DNA of 64,000 bases from Lentinus brumalis (GCA_001792895.1 MARA01000073.1:1-64000), one strand, 5' to 3'. Counted from the first letter of the stretch, positions 12,181-24,549 are shown. Notes: generated by a model from the letters alone, not told the origin. Numbers and translations are program-made.

Positions 12181-12532
12181 CCTGCCGCCCCGCCCGCGCC
12201 TGCTCCTGCGCCTGCTCCCCGTGCCCGCCCTCGCCGCGCGCACGCAGCAGGTAGGTACAGCTCCTCGTCTTTTGTCGTGTGGGTCGGCCTGCTCCTGCGC
12301 CTGCCGCCCCGCCCGCACCCGCGCCTGCTCCTGCACCTGCCGCCCGCACCCGCGCCTGCTCCTGCACCTGCCGCCCCGCCCGCGCCTGCTCCTGCACCTG
12401 CTGCCCCGCCCGCGCCTGCTCCTGCACCTGCCGCCCCGCCCGCGCCTGCTCCTGCGCCTGCTCCCCGTGCCCGCCCTCGCCGCGCGCACGCAGCAGGCAG
12501 GTACAGCTCCTCGTCTTTTGTCGTGTGGGTCG
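12181..12532 (+). repeat. Pro/Ala-coding GC-rich minisatellite with duplicated flanks
   Basis: A segment of about 105 bp (12181-12286) recurs at 12428-12532 with a single visible substitution. Between them are roughly four 30-bp units of the type CCGCCCCGCCCGCGCCTGCT. It is open in several frames and reads as PAPAPAAP, which mimics coding sequence. It lies 390-740 bp from the left end of the KDZ element and is missing from the inverted left copy. I call no gene in 11794-12570. Confidence 0.85.
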
Positions 12533-13789
12533 TGCAGCCTAGTGCCTCAGCCAACATGGAGCCGCGCAACGGTTCCGTGCGGTCGCGCACGCGCCGGGCC
12601 CTGCGGCCCCACTGCCTCTCACTGGGTACCTGTACGGGCTGAGACACAGTCAGCGCAGGCTGTCAGTCGATCCATAGAGGTGAGCTGGAAGCAGGTCGCT
12701 TCCCGTGCGCGCGCGCACGCAGCGGCCACGCGCCGGGGCACGCTCCGCTCCTCGCATGCGAGCCCAGCCACTCTGACCTGCTATCTGTCTGCCTGTGCAT
12801 GTAGCCAGCGCGAATGTGAGCGTAGTGCGACAGTATCGACCCGTACGCACGCGCGCCACTGGCAGGCAGGAGGCTCGTCCGCAGGTTATGCTCCTCGGGC
12901 TGAATGAGCAATTGGTTTGCTTACCTGGGCCCGTGGGACGCCCACCCGAAGTACGCGCGCTGGGCGGTTCTGGTACACCCATCCACCATAAACCTCCTCT
13001 GCACGTTGTTTTCAGACTGTGTGCCGGCTGAGGCCAGGTCCAGACCTGCCAGTCTTTGTGAGAGGCTCAATTGAGCCCCAAGCTTTAAGTCAGTGAGTAT
13101 GTCGCACACCGGAATGGTCCTGATGTTCGCAGGCTCAAGCGAGACACTGTAAGTATGAGTAGACACTCGGGGCTCCATGAAGTGCATAGAACGAGAGAGG
13201 TGGAGCAAGCAGAGGCGCGACCCAGACAGGTTGAGCAGAGGAACATAGGTGCAGGCGCCTGGGCAAGCCTACGAAATCGTTCAAGTCCTCCTGCACAGCC
13301 ACAATGGCTCAAAAACGTCTAAGTCTCTCGCGTGGTCGACAAGTCTTATGATCCTGCGCGCACCCTCAGCTTCACATGTCGCATTAGCAAGAAAGATATG
13401 ACATTGCGCTCAAACAGAGACATAGCCCCAACATCAGCATGCTATCATATATAGAGGTACAGTATGCGACACGTATCATGGACCATATGAACACAACATT
13501 GCAGCGCGAGCGACATGCGAGAGGCTTTTGAAGGTACACGAGGGAATGTAAGGGACTCGGGACACAAGAAGGAACAGCCACAGACGGACAAGCTATGACA
13601 ATATGCACAGGACAAGCCGGCGGAAGGGATAGTGCGGAGGCCAGACATGGTGGAGGCGATAACGGAAGCCGCAAACTTGCGCGGAGGGGACGAGGGATAG
13701 CAGATGTATAAGCTGCGCACCTAGTCTACAAACTCCATCTTCACCAAGCTCCCACCTTCGCCGTTCCCAAGGCTCATGACCGACCCAAC

Positions 13790-16700
13790 CTAGCGCTCCA
13801 GTTCAGGAAGGCTGTCGTTACCAGTTTGAATGGACGCGGACGACGAGTTCGTCATCGTGGTCAGGTCGGGGATGCTGTCGGTACCAGTTCGGATGGATGC
13901 GGATGATGAGTTGGCCATCATAGTCAGGTCGGGAAGGCTGTCTGTGGTGCCTGACATGGACACGCCGTCGTCAGCTGGCGCGGGAGTGGCGAGGTGCAGC
14001 CATGCTGTGACATAAGTCCACGAACGAGAGCAGAACTGGTGCATGCGGGTCCGGATGGCCGATTGCCGGAGGGCATACGCACGCGCACCCTCGTAGTAGT
14101 CGGGGCGGTCGCTGAACTTAGGGCCGATGCGCTCCTCCCAGTTCTTGGCAGCCCACTTGTGATAGGCCACCATGCGCCGCATCTCCTCCTCGACCAGCAC
14201 ACACTCCTCTTTCCAGCGATGCGCCCGAGCGCGCGCCTTACACCACTCGACACGCAGGGCTACCGGAAGACATCAATGAGGACACGCAGGCGACCGGGAG
14301 AAACATCACTCACACTCTTGAACGCTCTCTTGAGCATTTGGGATACCGGCCGTATCTGTGGTCGTCGAATCTGTTTGCCGCCAGATCCAGGAGATGGCGC
14401 GCGTCCCTTCCGTAGCGTCTTCGTCCTCACTGACATGGCGGAGGTCACTGTCGTTGAGTTCCCGAAGCGTCGTGCGCCAACCGTCCCGGTCCTTGCGCAG
14501 CGGGGCTGACATGTTCGCCAAGGCGTCGCGGGCAGCTCGGTACCGCAGTGCTGTCATGTCGATCTTGTACTGCACGGTGGCAATGGAGTTCATCGCACGC
14601 GTGTTCATTCCTTGACCCCGCGCGAAACGGTCCTTGACTTTATAGAGGTGATAGCGGAGCTCGAGGAGACCTCGGATCTGCGAGAGCGCGTCGTGAGCCT
14701 GAGCTTCGCGGAGGAGCCACTCTTGCTCCACCAGCTTCGCGTCGACTTCCATGAACAGCAGGCTCGCGCTGGGCAGTAGGATGGGCATCTTCTGGGGTTG
14801 TTGCAATGTCGGCGTGATGGTGAGCTGAGCGCGGCGGGCGACGACTCCAGGCATGAAAAGCTGCTGCACCTTGAACCACGCCGCGAGCTTGCGGTGGAGG
14901 GTGTTCTGCCGGTCCAAAGCTTTCGCGCGGGCCAAGTTGGTCGCATGGTTGTGCATCCCGGCGAGCTCCGCGATGTGTTCGCGCCTAACAGAAGGTCAGG
15001 ATCGATCATGACGGTAGCTGATCGAAGAACTCACTGCTGCTCTTCGAGGTCAATACCAGCAGATAGCATGGTGCTGCTTGAGAACTCTTCATGCAAGATC
15101 ACCACGCTGCCGAGGCGCAAAGCCTCGGCGTCGTCCTCCAGGAGCTTCTTCCGGATGGCGGACTCAGAGACAGCTGTATATGTGTAAGTCAGTTGGCGAG
15201 GACGACGATCAGAGAGAAACTACGCACTCGCACGCTCCACCAGGAATGGGTTAGGCGCAGTGCGGTCGGCCTCCCATGCCTCCACCATGCGCGTCCATTC
15301 CGCGATAGTGTCGTTGGGGAAGGCGGAGGTATACTCCTCGAATGCGAGGGCGTGTTTGTTGCACTCCGGCACGGCCGTCTTGATCTTTTCGAGCAACGTC
15401 CAGGCTAAGAGAGAAGATCAGCTCATGACCTGATATGAGTAGTGATTACATACGCATCTTGACTACCTTCTGCCAGTTCTGATCGGCGATAGCGTCGTCG
15501 ATGATATCCCGGCGGGACCCCGGGCCCATCTCCTTCGTTGACGATGCGATCGGGTTCAGGAGCGACCAGTTGCGCTCGATGAACTCGCCGTCGATGCGGC
15601 CACACCGTGGGAGGTAGTGCAAGGAGTATGAGCTGCGACAATACTCGCGATGAGCTGCGATATGGAACTTGGGGACAGCCCATCGAAGGGAGCGGACGCC
15701 TAGGGTGATGAACCCGTAAGTAACAAAGCGTGCGTTCAGATTGATGCCGAACTGACACGCGATGTCATATATAGCCATCACCTTGCGGCGGGGGAGCGGC
15801 CGCGAGGGGGCATGAAGCATCGTCATGTGCTGTAGCGTGCTATTCAGTAAGTAGTCCATATTTGCGTAACTGATGCACAAGCAGGTCAGCGCGGGAACAT
15901 AATAGACTTGGCAAGTGATCTTACCGTTCGCCTTTCTGAAGATCTCCGACTGAACACGGCCGTCTGAGTCCATGTCGAGCACAGTCGACAGCACCAATGC
16001 CCGTCGCCGCGAGTGTTGCGCTATTTTTGAGGTTGGCGAGCTTGACGGCGTTGTGATTGTTGCAGTGAGCGTGCTTCTCCGTCGGCATGTTACCGGTGGC
16101 CTCCAGAAATGCCTTGTACGCCTTATCCTCGACGACGTACGCGCACCCTGCGTTCATGCTGGGGTCGTTCGCCTCCGTCGAGACCTTCTTTCGCTTGAGG
16201 CGGAAGTTGGCGTCCAGGGAGATGAAGGTCTGATAAATCCATCTTGGGATGATAGTTAGTGGCTCGCACGCACGAGTAAGCGCAGCATGACTTACCTCAT
16301 CCACGCCGGCGCATGTTCCCAACCTTCGGGGAGATTCTTCCCCTCCTGAGGACAAGCAGGACATTCGACAGCACATTCACCGGCGACTGTCGCCTTGACG
16401 CCTCCCGGAGCGTGGCCGCGGCCGCCGCGCTTCATCATCTTGAGGTGGCGCCACTGCCTCGCCATGAGCATGAAAGAGGGGTAGCGATCCTACAGCAAAC
16501 ATGTCATTCAATGTGCGTGAGGCTCATGAGAGATACATACCTTCGATGGCACAACACCGGTGTTCTCCGTGCGCCGAGATAATGTTGTATAATATTCCCA
16601 ACCCGACACCTTCGACTGCGTAGACATGAGATGGAAGTCTTCGAGTAGGCGGAACGTAGCAGCCGTCCGGGGGTCGGTATAGGTCGCGGGATACCAGCGT

Positions 16701-17649
16701 GCACGGAGTAGTTGGACGTTGTGGGGGAGAGCTCGCTGGCAGCCACAGAAGTCCACCGCGAGCTCGTGGATTCCGGACACGTCGAGGACGACAAAGTCAT
16801 CCGCAAATGCTCTCTTGGGGTTCCAGCACCTGTCTCCGGGCTCGTGGCCGAGCTGGACGCGCAGGCCGAGAGCCTTGAGGCTGGCACGTCGGAACCATCC
16901 AGCCGGCAGCCATTCCTGAGGAGTCGTCAGCATTTGCCAATGAGCGGCACCATGAGAGCAGTCCGTGCACGTACCTTGATGCGGTGAAGAGGGTTAGACG
17001 CGTGGTCGGCAGTGATGCATCCTGCGCAGAACATCGACGTGTTCGCGCAGTCGTCGCAGCGATAGAAGGCGCAGCGAGCCTGGCCACATCGAGAGCAGAT
17101 GGCGCCAGTGTGCTCCCCACGTCCTTCCAGACGCAGCAATTCGGCAAGGTATTCGTCGACGTGCGGCGCCCAGATGAGTAAGGGGCGGTCCTGCGCAGTC
17201 GTGTTCAGAGCGGCGTGACCGTATAGGAAGTAGAGGACTCACCGCTGCCGTGCGAGCACGAGGGACGGACTCGTCTGAAGGGCCGAACTGGTGGTTCTGG
17301 GCGTAAGAGTGATCGACGCCATCGTGATAGTCGCCAAAGTCGTCTTCAGACATGAACGGAACGGTGGGAGGCGCGGGTGGTGGCGCAGAGCTCGAGCGAG
17401 GACGCTTGGCCGTGTCCTGGGGTAGCTCACATAGGATGTCTGGGTGGAGGGGCGATGGCCGGCATAGCAGTAGTCGACGTGGCGATGGCGCTCGTTCGGG
17501 ACAGGTGTTGCAGACGCACGTTCCACGCGTTCTTCTGCATCGTCGTCGTCGTCGAAGGTGTACCGAGTGCCATGCTTGCCATCCTTGCAGCGTTTCACCA
17601 TGCTGGCCACGCTGGCGACCCAACGGCGGAGGCGTTTGAGCTTGGCCAT
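13790..17649 (-). pseudogene. KDZ transposase, right copy, frameshifted in exon 1
   Basis: Mirror of 6390-10250. One base is missing near 17431 (ATGTGAGC against ATGTCGAGC in the left copy), which shifts exon 1 after about 73 codons, so the frame continues as unrelated sequence to a stop at about 17239. Downstream exons, including the cysteine cluster and all catalytic blocks, remain open and differ from the left copy only by rare substitutions, for example Val to Met near 14173. The lesion is therefore young or an assembly error. Confidence 0.85.
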
Positions 17650-17980
17650 GGCGCGGGATGGGAGAGGTGGGAATAAAAGGGCGAGCACCGTGGGTTGAAC
17701 CCTTTTGAGAGCAGATCCTCATCAGCCCCAGCCCTTGCTCGACGTCCGTCCGAGCGGAGAGAAGTGCACGTACTTTGTCTGTAAGGGAATTACTCTACCC
17801 TCCACACGGCGCATGCCGGGATGCGCCATGCGTGTTGCACTCTACCGACCGTCTTGGGAGAAGGAATGGATTAGTTGAGAGACAAAATGACTGTTAGAGC
17901 ACTGACCATCATACAGATCCGCGCCTTCGTGCGTGCCGTGCGGCGACACGAGCTTCGGGACCATCTTGGCTGAGAAACAC

Positions 17981-18388
17981 CTATACCGCCGTGCAGGATG
18001 TGGTCAGTGCCGCTGCTTGAGGGGTGCTGGGCAGGTTGAGACTCACTGCAGTGGGAGGAGGGTGAGGAGCAGTGTCGAAGCGATGGGAGAGAGCACAGTA
18101 GAGGAGAGTGTTGATGTGCTGGCCAAAAGCGCGCAAATTCTCGAGATAGACACCAGCGCTGATTCCCACGTCCCTGAGGGAGCCAATCAGGAGCCGTTTA
18201 ACTATGTATGAGAAAGTGGGACATGAGACAAACATACGAATAACATGCTCCCAAGCTCTCGCACATTCGCCAGATCTTGGATGAGGTTTCCAGCAGTCAT
18301 TACGCGTATATTGGTGCCACATGCCGCTTGGTTGGAGTTGGTCGGTTGGTGCACTCGGAATCGGCTGTAGGAGCGGTATAAAGTCCAT
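17981..18388 (-). CDS. Small hypothetical ORF (135 aa), right copy
   Basis: Mirror of 5651-6058 with the same 135-aa frame. Conservation means little here because the arms are almost identical. Confidence 0.33.
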   Translation of the reverse strand: MDFIPLLQPIPSAPTDQLQPSGMWHQYTRNDCWKPHPRSGECARAWEHVIRMFVSCPTFSYIVKRLLIGSLRDVGISAGVYLENLRAFGQHINTLLYCALSHRFDTAPHPPPTAVSLNLPSTPQAAALTTSCTAV

Positions 18389-18557
18389 GTGTAACCCTGC
18401 CTATCCTAGATCGCCGGACGTATGCCGCCCTCCTCAAAGTGATGTCCGGGGTGCAAGGTCGATACACTTGGCCCACTCTTAAACGATGCATATGTGACGC
18501 ATATCAGTATCGAATAGCCCTGAGGAGAGCGTGACAGTCAGATGAGTGGTTACAATG

Positions 18558-19312
18558 CTAGGAATCCATACGACTACGCATCTCCTTGACCATCCTCTGC
18601 CAGGGGAGCTCTTTGTTCCTGTATGCAAGCTCATATATGCCTAAGCCTTGCTTGCGACACTCCCACTCCTCCCCAAGCATCAGCGCGACCTTCGCGCCCC
18701 AGACCAAGTACAGATCATGGATGTACTCTGTGTCCTCAACCAAGCCCGCGATGCCCGCATCTCTGGCACACACCCATGCATCGCGTCGCATGCTGATCTC
18801 TTGCACGAGCTCGGCTTCCACAGCAGACTCGTCCAGGTCCGACACCTTCCAGCTCTCCATGCGTGCCCGGGCAACCTCGATGATGTTGTGGTAGATCACA
18901 GTCGAAACCCGGGCCGAGCGGTCGTCCCAGCGCCCTCTTTCCTCTTTGGTGAGAGAAGTATAGACCCTTCTCTCGGGGAAGACGAAGGCATAAGGATGGC
19001 TACCAAGCCCAAGCTCCAAGCCCTGCTGCCCTCCTGCGAACAAGAAGGAAGCGTGCCGGAATGAGCGTGCGTACCGCCGCATGTCCGGTGGCAGGTCTAT
19101 CCCGAGCAACGTGTCTCTGGCCTGCTTGCATTTCGTGTAGTGCCGTGCGCTGGCCGTGCTGCGTGCTGCTTGGCCACTGACAAGATCTCAGGCAAAGCAC
19201 ACTGCGACATGTTTGAGGTAACTAACCTCGGGGTCTGGGCATACCGTCGAACGGCAGCCTGCCACGCAGCTAGGCGCGCCTCAGAGGTCTGATATCGGGG
19301 TGCGCGGCCCAT
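18558..19312 (-). CDS. 234-aa KDZ cargo protein, right copy, two exons
   Basis: Exons 19312-19227 and 19176-18558, mirror of 4727-5481. I found no differences between the two copies, so both encode the same 234-aa basic-then-acidic helical protein of unknown function. Confidence 0.68.
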
Positions 19313-19614
19313 GATGGGTGGTCGAGGGGCGGTTCCAGACAGAGTGCATTATAAATAATAAGGGCCACACAGCCACGTTGGCATTCAAAGTCCGAACGTA
19401 CAGATCTGGGTTACACAAGGATATACACGGGACAGTGTCGCAAGAGCGAGAGGCACAGAGACCAGAATAGAAACAAACACACAGCAAGCCACAACAGAAC
19501 ATACGGACACACGATTCAGCACGATCAGCAAGGAGACCGAGACGACAACATGACATCTATGAGTACGGTGGCCTGTTCGGAACAAGGACCCCGAACATTT
19601 CCCAGCGGGAACAC

Positions 19615-20693
19615 TTACGCGTTGGGGGAACACAAGACCACACCGGGAATCGCGAGCTGCGCGACGAAGCTCTCGATCGCGGCGTTGCGCGAGGTTGCGC
19701 TGCAAGCGGAGTTGTTCTTGACCGTGTCAGTCGCACGCCGCATCTGGTGGCTGAAGACCCAAGTCAGCGGCTCAGTTCCCATGTGTGCGCCACGCCTTGA
19801 CTAACCTGTTGTCAAACACTCCGACGCGTCGCCCACGGTCACAACATACCAGGTGGTCGAGTTACTCTCCGGAGCAATCCACGGCTGCATTGGGTCACGC
19901 GCCGGATCGAAGGGTCCGAGGTGGGACGTGGCAGTCGCTGCGGGGACAGGGGCGGGAGCGGGAGCTGGGACAGCAGCAGGAGCGGGAGCCGGGGCAACGA
20001 CAGGAGCGGGAGCCGGGGCAACGACAGGAGCGGGAGCCGGGGCAGCGACAGGAGCGGGAGCCGGGGCTGCAGCGGCAACCGGGGCAGGGGCAGGGGCTGC
20101 AGCGGGAGCAGCGGCAGGAGGAGCAGCGGCAGGAGGAGTGGCTGTAGCCGGGGCAACGTGGGTCGGCGGCGTGCGACGAAGCGTGTGGGACGAGCTGCCC
20201 CAGGAGGGGTAATAAGGAAGGCCACGCCGCATGGTGGCGTCGCGGCGAGCGTCAGCGTAGTCCACGTCAACCTCTTCGTCCGAAACGGCAACGGCAGCGC
20301 GAGACCCAGATGCAGCCGGGGCAGGGGCCGAGGGGCCCTCGGAGCTCAAGAGGCGTCGAAGACTCCGCACGAGCGACTCCTCGTCAGGCGGGCTGGCGTC
20401 CGAGCCGAACGCCATAACCTCTTCGCCTGAGGGTGTCATATCAGTAACGGAGGCAGCAGGAGGGGGCACATGGTCACTTACCACGCAAGGCAAATGCTAG
20501 GAACTGGACGCAGAGGTACATCCGTGCATCGCGGTCAGGGTGGTCACCTGTTGCGCGGTCAGTGGCCATCGACGTGGAGAGAGAGAGAGCACGCACTAGC
20601 GTCCTCTTGGAGAAGGCGCAAGAGGGCGCGTAGCAGCTGTGAGCCGCGAGTGTTGGGGTCGGCGGCACCTGTGGGGCGGGACTGTGTAGCCAT
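19615..20693 (-). pseudogene. Ala/Pro-rich KDZ cargo gene, right copy, probably damaged
   Basis: Mirror of 3345-4424. This copy keeps the frame through the PAPAP tract and through WYVVTVG, but the spacing between that motif and the GVFDN frame is 8 nt here and 10 nt in the left copy; 9 nt would be in frame. Both copies may therefore carry independent one-base lesions at the same place, or the real splice pattern differs from mine. The last exon (from 19750) would read through an Ala/Asn-rich segment to a stop at 19615-19617. Confidence 0.55.
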
Positions 20694-21094
20694 TGCGAAT
20701 GAGCAGTGAGAGACGCGGACGAGGAGCGGAGGGAAGATGATACTTACCGTCGAGCGACAGAGGCGGATACTTTATGGGCAGAGGCAAGGAGTGCAACTGA
20801 TAGGCGCGCGACCGCCAATTTCACTCGTGGCATTCCGTGGGCGCCTTCCGTGGTTGTTATGTTAATTCCTCCTCTGTTTGCATCGACCTCAGACGGCACG
20901 TACGTGCTTCGCTCAGGCTCTTCGCCCAATGATTCTCGCTGCGTGGGCCCTCTGCTGTTCTCTCCGATTCCATCCCGGCTTGCGTGCGATTGGCTGCTGT
21001 GCTCGCAGAACCTGGCCATGGCCATCTTCCCATTTTTCGCCCACTCTCCCCGTTTGCCGACGCCTCTACACCGCCTGCAGAACTCTCACTGACT

Positions 21095-23357
21095 ATGGCA
21101 CCCCGCAAGTGGTCTTCAGGTGAACAATGGGACTGGCTCCTCAACCTGACATCCGAATGGCGCAATGCCCAGAAAAGCAACACCACGACGCCGTGGCTCG
21201 CGAGCACATGGCACGAGTGGTTCATCAGGTGGTGTGAGGAGGACGCCGAGTTTGGGAAGGGGGAGTGGCACAGGCCGTTCACGCTCGAGGAGGCCGAGCG
21301 ACTCGCTAAGGCGATAGAAGTCAGGAAGGTGGTAAGTTCATGTCATCTGGTCTGCGGCACTCGCTTGTCTGCGATGTATCGCGCTCAGTAGTCTGCCAGC
21401 ATGCTCACGCGAGGCTCTACGACACATAGCAAATCCAAACGTGGTATCACAACCACGGGCACAAGAACCCCGGCCAAACGAAGACCGTGAAAGCGAGCGC
21501 ACCCGAGAACATCCCTCGCGTCAAGAACACGCGTGCCCTCCAGGAGATCGAGATTTATTCCAAGCGCTTCTACAAGTCGAAGGTACAGAGCAAGGTCAAG
21601 GCCGAGCTCAGGAGGATCGCGGCAGAGCGCGGCATCCAGAAGTTGCCTCGGGAGGAGCGTCTCGCTATCGTCAGGACCTTCACCGCGGACGCGTTCGAGG
21701 AGGAGCCCGATGACATCAAGCGCGAGATTGCCGCGGCTGCCACCGAGGACAAGGCGCGCTCTCATGCGCTTGTGGAGGCGGCGAAGAATCCCTCCATCGA
21801 CACCACGGTTGAGCGCACCCCGGAGGAGTACCAGCAGTGAGTCCCGTGGCATGCCATGTTCATGAACGCGTCTCAACCATGTTCAGTGCCATCGACCACG
21901 GTCCCGTGAACCTCCGGCGCGCAATCGCCCCATACGCGTACACAATGGGCTGTTGTATAACGGTGATCGTGTCCGGACCCATGCCGGACCAGGGCGGCGC
22001 GATTGGCTCGTTCGCGTGCGTTACCCTTTCTATCTCTCTCGCTGCGCACTGAGCACTGACACATCCGTGATGTAGCGTTCATGAAGGAACCAATCTCCTG
22101 GGCCACAACTTTGCGCAGATAACACCCAATTTCCGAGATGCTTTCGCACGCCCGCATGTCCAATTTGCCAAGGGTGTTTATCGTGAGTCCCTATTCGTGT
22201 TTGCGCGTGAGTATGTCTGACATACGGTGCCAGCCGAAGACGTCCGTAGCAGACGTGCACTTCCGTCGTCCGTAACAGGCATCTTGGTGCCCAACGCGGA
22301 TGCCCCAGGACCTTCCGCGACTGCCTCACCTGCTCCACTGCCTGTTCCAGTCCTTCCACGCGTAGTGGCCACGCCCCAGATCATCCTCGACGAGCGTGAC
22401 AAGGTCACACGGCCATGCCGCCCTCCCAGCCCTGGCCCGTCGTTGCTGTCGCCTGCTGCACCGCCGTCCAGTTTCCCTAGCCTCCCCGACCCTCTCGATC
22501 TCGACGCCCAGCTGTTGCACGATATCAACCTCTACTCGCTCAACTCGACGCAGGCGCTCAACATGCAGTTGCCTGGAATGGGTCACACAAACCTGCCGCT
22601 CCCGGACGGCAACCAACCGTTCGCGTACAATGAGTTCGGTGAAGGCGCCTCGTTCTCTGATATGCTGGGCGACATGTCATTTGCGCCAGCTGTGCCCGGG
22701 TCGGACACATACATCAAGTTCCCTGATCCGTTAGCCGGCCTCACCGTCCCGAACGCAACCACCAATTTTGGCCTGCCTGGTGCATCTGTGATCTCTTACC
22801 CCGATCTATCTGCCGGCCTCACCGTCCCGAACGCAGCCACCCCGTTCAACGCGTCAGCCGGCCTTACACTCCCCGGGCCCAGCGCCTTTCCCAACGTCAC
22901 ATCCTCTCTTCTGCAGTCGTTTTCGCCCTCGGCCGGGCTGTCTATGCAGGCGCATGTGCAGCCCGTTGTCGCGCTGCCTCCCGTGCAGATTGCCAGTGCG
23001 CAAACCGTCATCACGCCGACCCCGCCGCCTGCCATGCAGACTACCGCTGCGCAGGCCGTCACCGCGCCGCCTCCCATGGAGATCACTGGTCCGCAGCCTG
23101 TTCAGGCCGATGGCGGTGGAGATGCGCCTGTGGCCGGGTTGGAGGAGACGACTGACGCGCCAGAGGGAGGCCGCAGGACCACTCGTGCACGTCGCGTCCC
23201 CAACAAGCCTGACGAGACCTGGCAAGCACGTCCTCGGGCAGCCGCAGGCAAGGAGAACAAGGATCTTTCAGGCACCAAGAAACGTGCCAGTGACAGCGAT
23301 CCTGCTGACGATGGTGGGCCCAAGAAGCGGCGCAAGGCCATCAAGAGGAAGCCCTGA
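21095..23357 (+). CDS. 667-aa KDZ cargo protein, right copy, five exons
   Basis: Exons are 21095-21331, 21430-21836, 21887-22015, 22076-22182 and 22234-23357. The total is 2004 nt with phases that agree at every junction, giving 667 aa and a TGA stop. The start is the ATG of MAPRKWSS; no competing upstream in-frame ATG is needed. Domain layout is as in the left copy: a Trp-rich N-terminal region, a charged helical middle, a conserved-looking glycine/histidine module (GPMPDQGG, HEGTNLLGHNF) and a long low-complexity tail ending in a basic stretch. I see no catalytic motif I can name. A role in transposition is only inferred from its location in the element, and it could equally be a captured gene. 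Confidence 0.82.
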
Positions 23358-23995
23358 GATCGCGCGCGGACTGTTCTGAACTTATCGCTCATGTACATAG
23401 TTCTTGTAACGGCGGCCTCCGAGCGCCTCGTACTTTAGCCTTGACTAGCCTGCTACATAATTGCTCCCGCTATGTCGTCGTTCCCACTGTGTTGTTGTTC
23501 CCGCTATGTCACTGTTCCCGATATGTCGTCGTTTGCGCCGTTCCCGCTGTGTAGTGGTTCCTGCTGTGTTGTCCCTCTTGTGCAGTCCCCGTAAAATAAT
23601 TATTGCTCTGTGTTATATTTATCGCTTGACTCGAGCGCGCCAGCCGTAAAGATGCGCAACCGTCGGTCTGCGTACATTACAGTGAAGCTACTATGTATAC
23701 GCTACTTATCGTTATGTAGGAGTCACCGAAATGGCGGCCAACCACAGCAAGGACTCGAGTTGCGTCACGGTGTCCTTGCCGAGCCTATGGTTGTTCGCTA
23801 ATTCTGTCCCAGAATGATATGTCGCGGAACATGTGGTGGGACAACGCATCAGGTGGCCAGGAATATATGACGTACCTGCAGGAGAGCAGCAGAGCTGAGC
23901 AGCGCCAGCGATCAAGCAGGAAAGGCCGTCGAGTGTCACTCATACACATGCAGAGCAGGGAGAAAAAAGGGCGAGAAGGGCGGTATGGGGGAAGG

Positions 23996-24058
23996 CGGGG
24001 CGGGAGGGCGGGAGGGCGGGAGGGCGGGAGGGCGGGAGGGCGGGAGGGCGGGAGGGCG
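23996..24058 (+). repeat. GGGAGGGC minisatellite, G-quadruplex-prone
   Basis: About seven tandem 8-bp units of GGGAGGGC on the plus strand. Two G3 runs per unit could form G-quadruplexes. It lies about 590 bp inside the right end of the KDZ element. Confidence 0.9.
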
Positions 24059-24549
24059 CGGCAATGAGGATGGCCAGCAGCGAGGAAGCAGCTGCGTATC
24101 TAGGAGGCGGCAGAAGGGAGCCATAGACCGCGAGCAAGAAGCAGAAGGGTACAGCGAGGAGCGGGCAGCAGGCGGTGGTGAGCAGCGGGCGGTGAGCAGC
24201 GAGCGGCGGGTGCGCAGCGGCGGGTGCACGGCGCTTGCATGCCCAACCAGTTTCAGCCACCGTGGTAAACACAGCCAAATAGTGGCCAAAACACGGAAAT
24301 ACTGGATTTCGAACCCCGCCCTGCAAAGGCCCCAAAGCGTACGCGTTTGGCGGGGACGCATTGGGAAGGCGAAAGCGAGCGCGGTCGGGCAGCCCAAAGG
24401 GGGATGCATGCACCGTGCCCGATACGGAGGGGAGGGCGGGAGAGGAGCGGGGGCAGGTGAGGCGCCTTTTGCTTCCCAAAATGGGTGGGAAGTAGGCCGG
24501 AAAGGGGTAGACGCGGGGCCCCATGGCTGATGTATCCACCGTGCTCGGC
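24059..24549. other. Right subterminal KDZ segment without a gene
   Basis: GC-rich, AGC/GGC-biased sequence between the minisatellite and the terminal inverted repeat. Several frames are open by composition only. Its counterpart in the left copy would lie before the window start. Confidence 0.5.

Larger units (their letters stand above)
12571..24040 (-). repeat. Right arm of an 11.5-kb inverted repeat
   Basis: Reverse complement of 1-11469. Identity begins at the bases GGTTCCG at 12571, where the left arm joins STAND sequence and this arm continues into a Pro/Ala-coding minisatellite. The arm is wholly contained in a KDZ transposon that runs 11794-24647. Genes in this arm are oriented opposite to those of the left arm: KDZ transposase on minus, the 667-aa protein on plus. 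Confidence 0.97.

Noticed and set aside
12130..12907. Pro/Ala/Cys-rich frames on both strands in the palindrome spacer
   Set aside because: Produced by the GC-rich minisatellite; open in several frames at once.
23996..24058. GGGAGGGC array as a telomere
   Set aside because: Fungal telomeres are TTAGGG-like; this is internal, 8-bp and inside a transposon.
23940..24539. Long minus-strand Pro/Arg-rich frames at the right end of the KDZ element
   Set aside because: They read through the minisatellite and AGC-rich sequence; no mirror evidence of coding and no motif.
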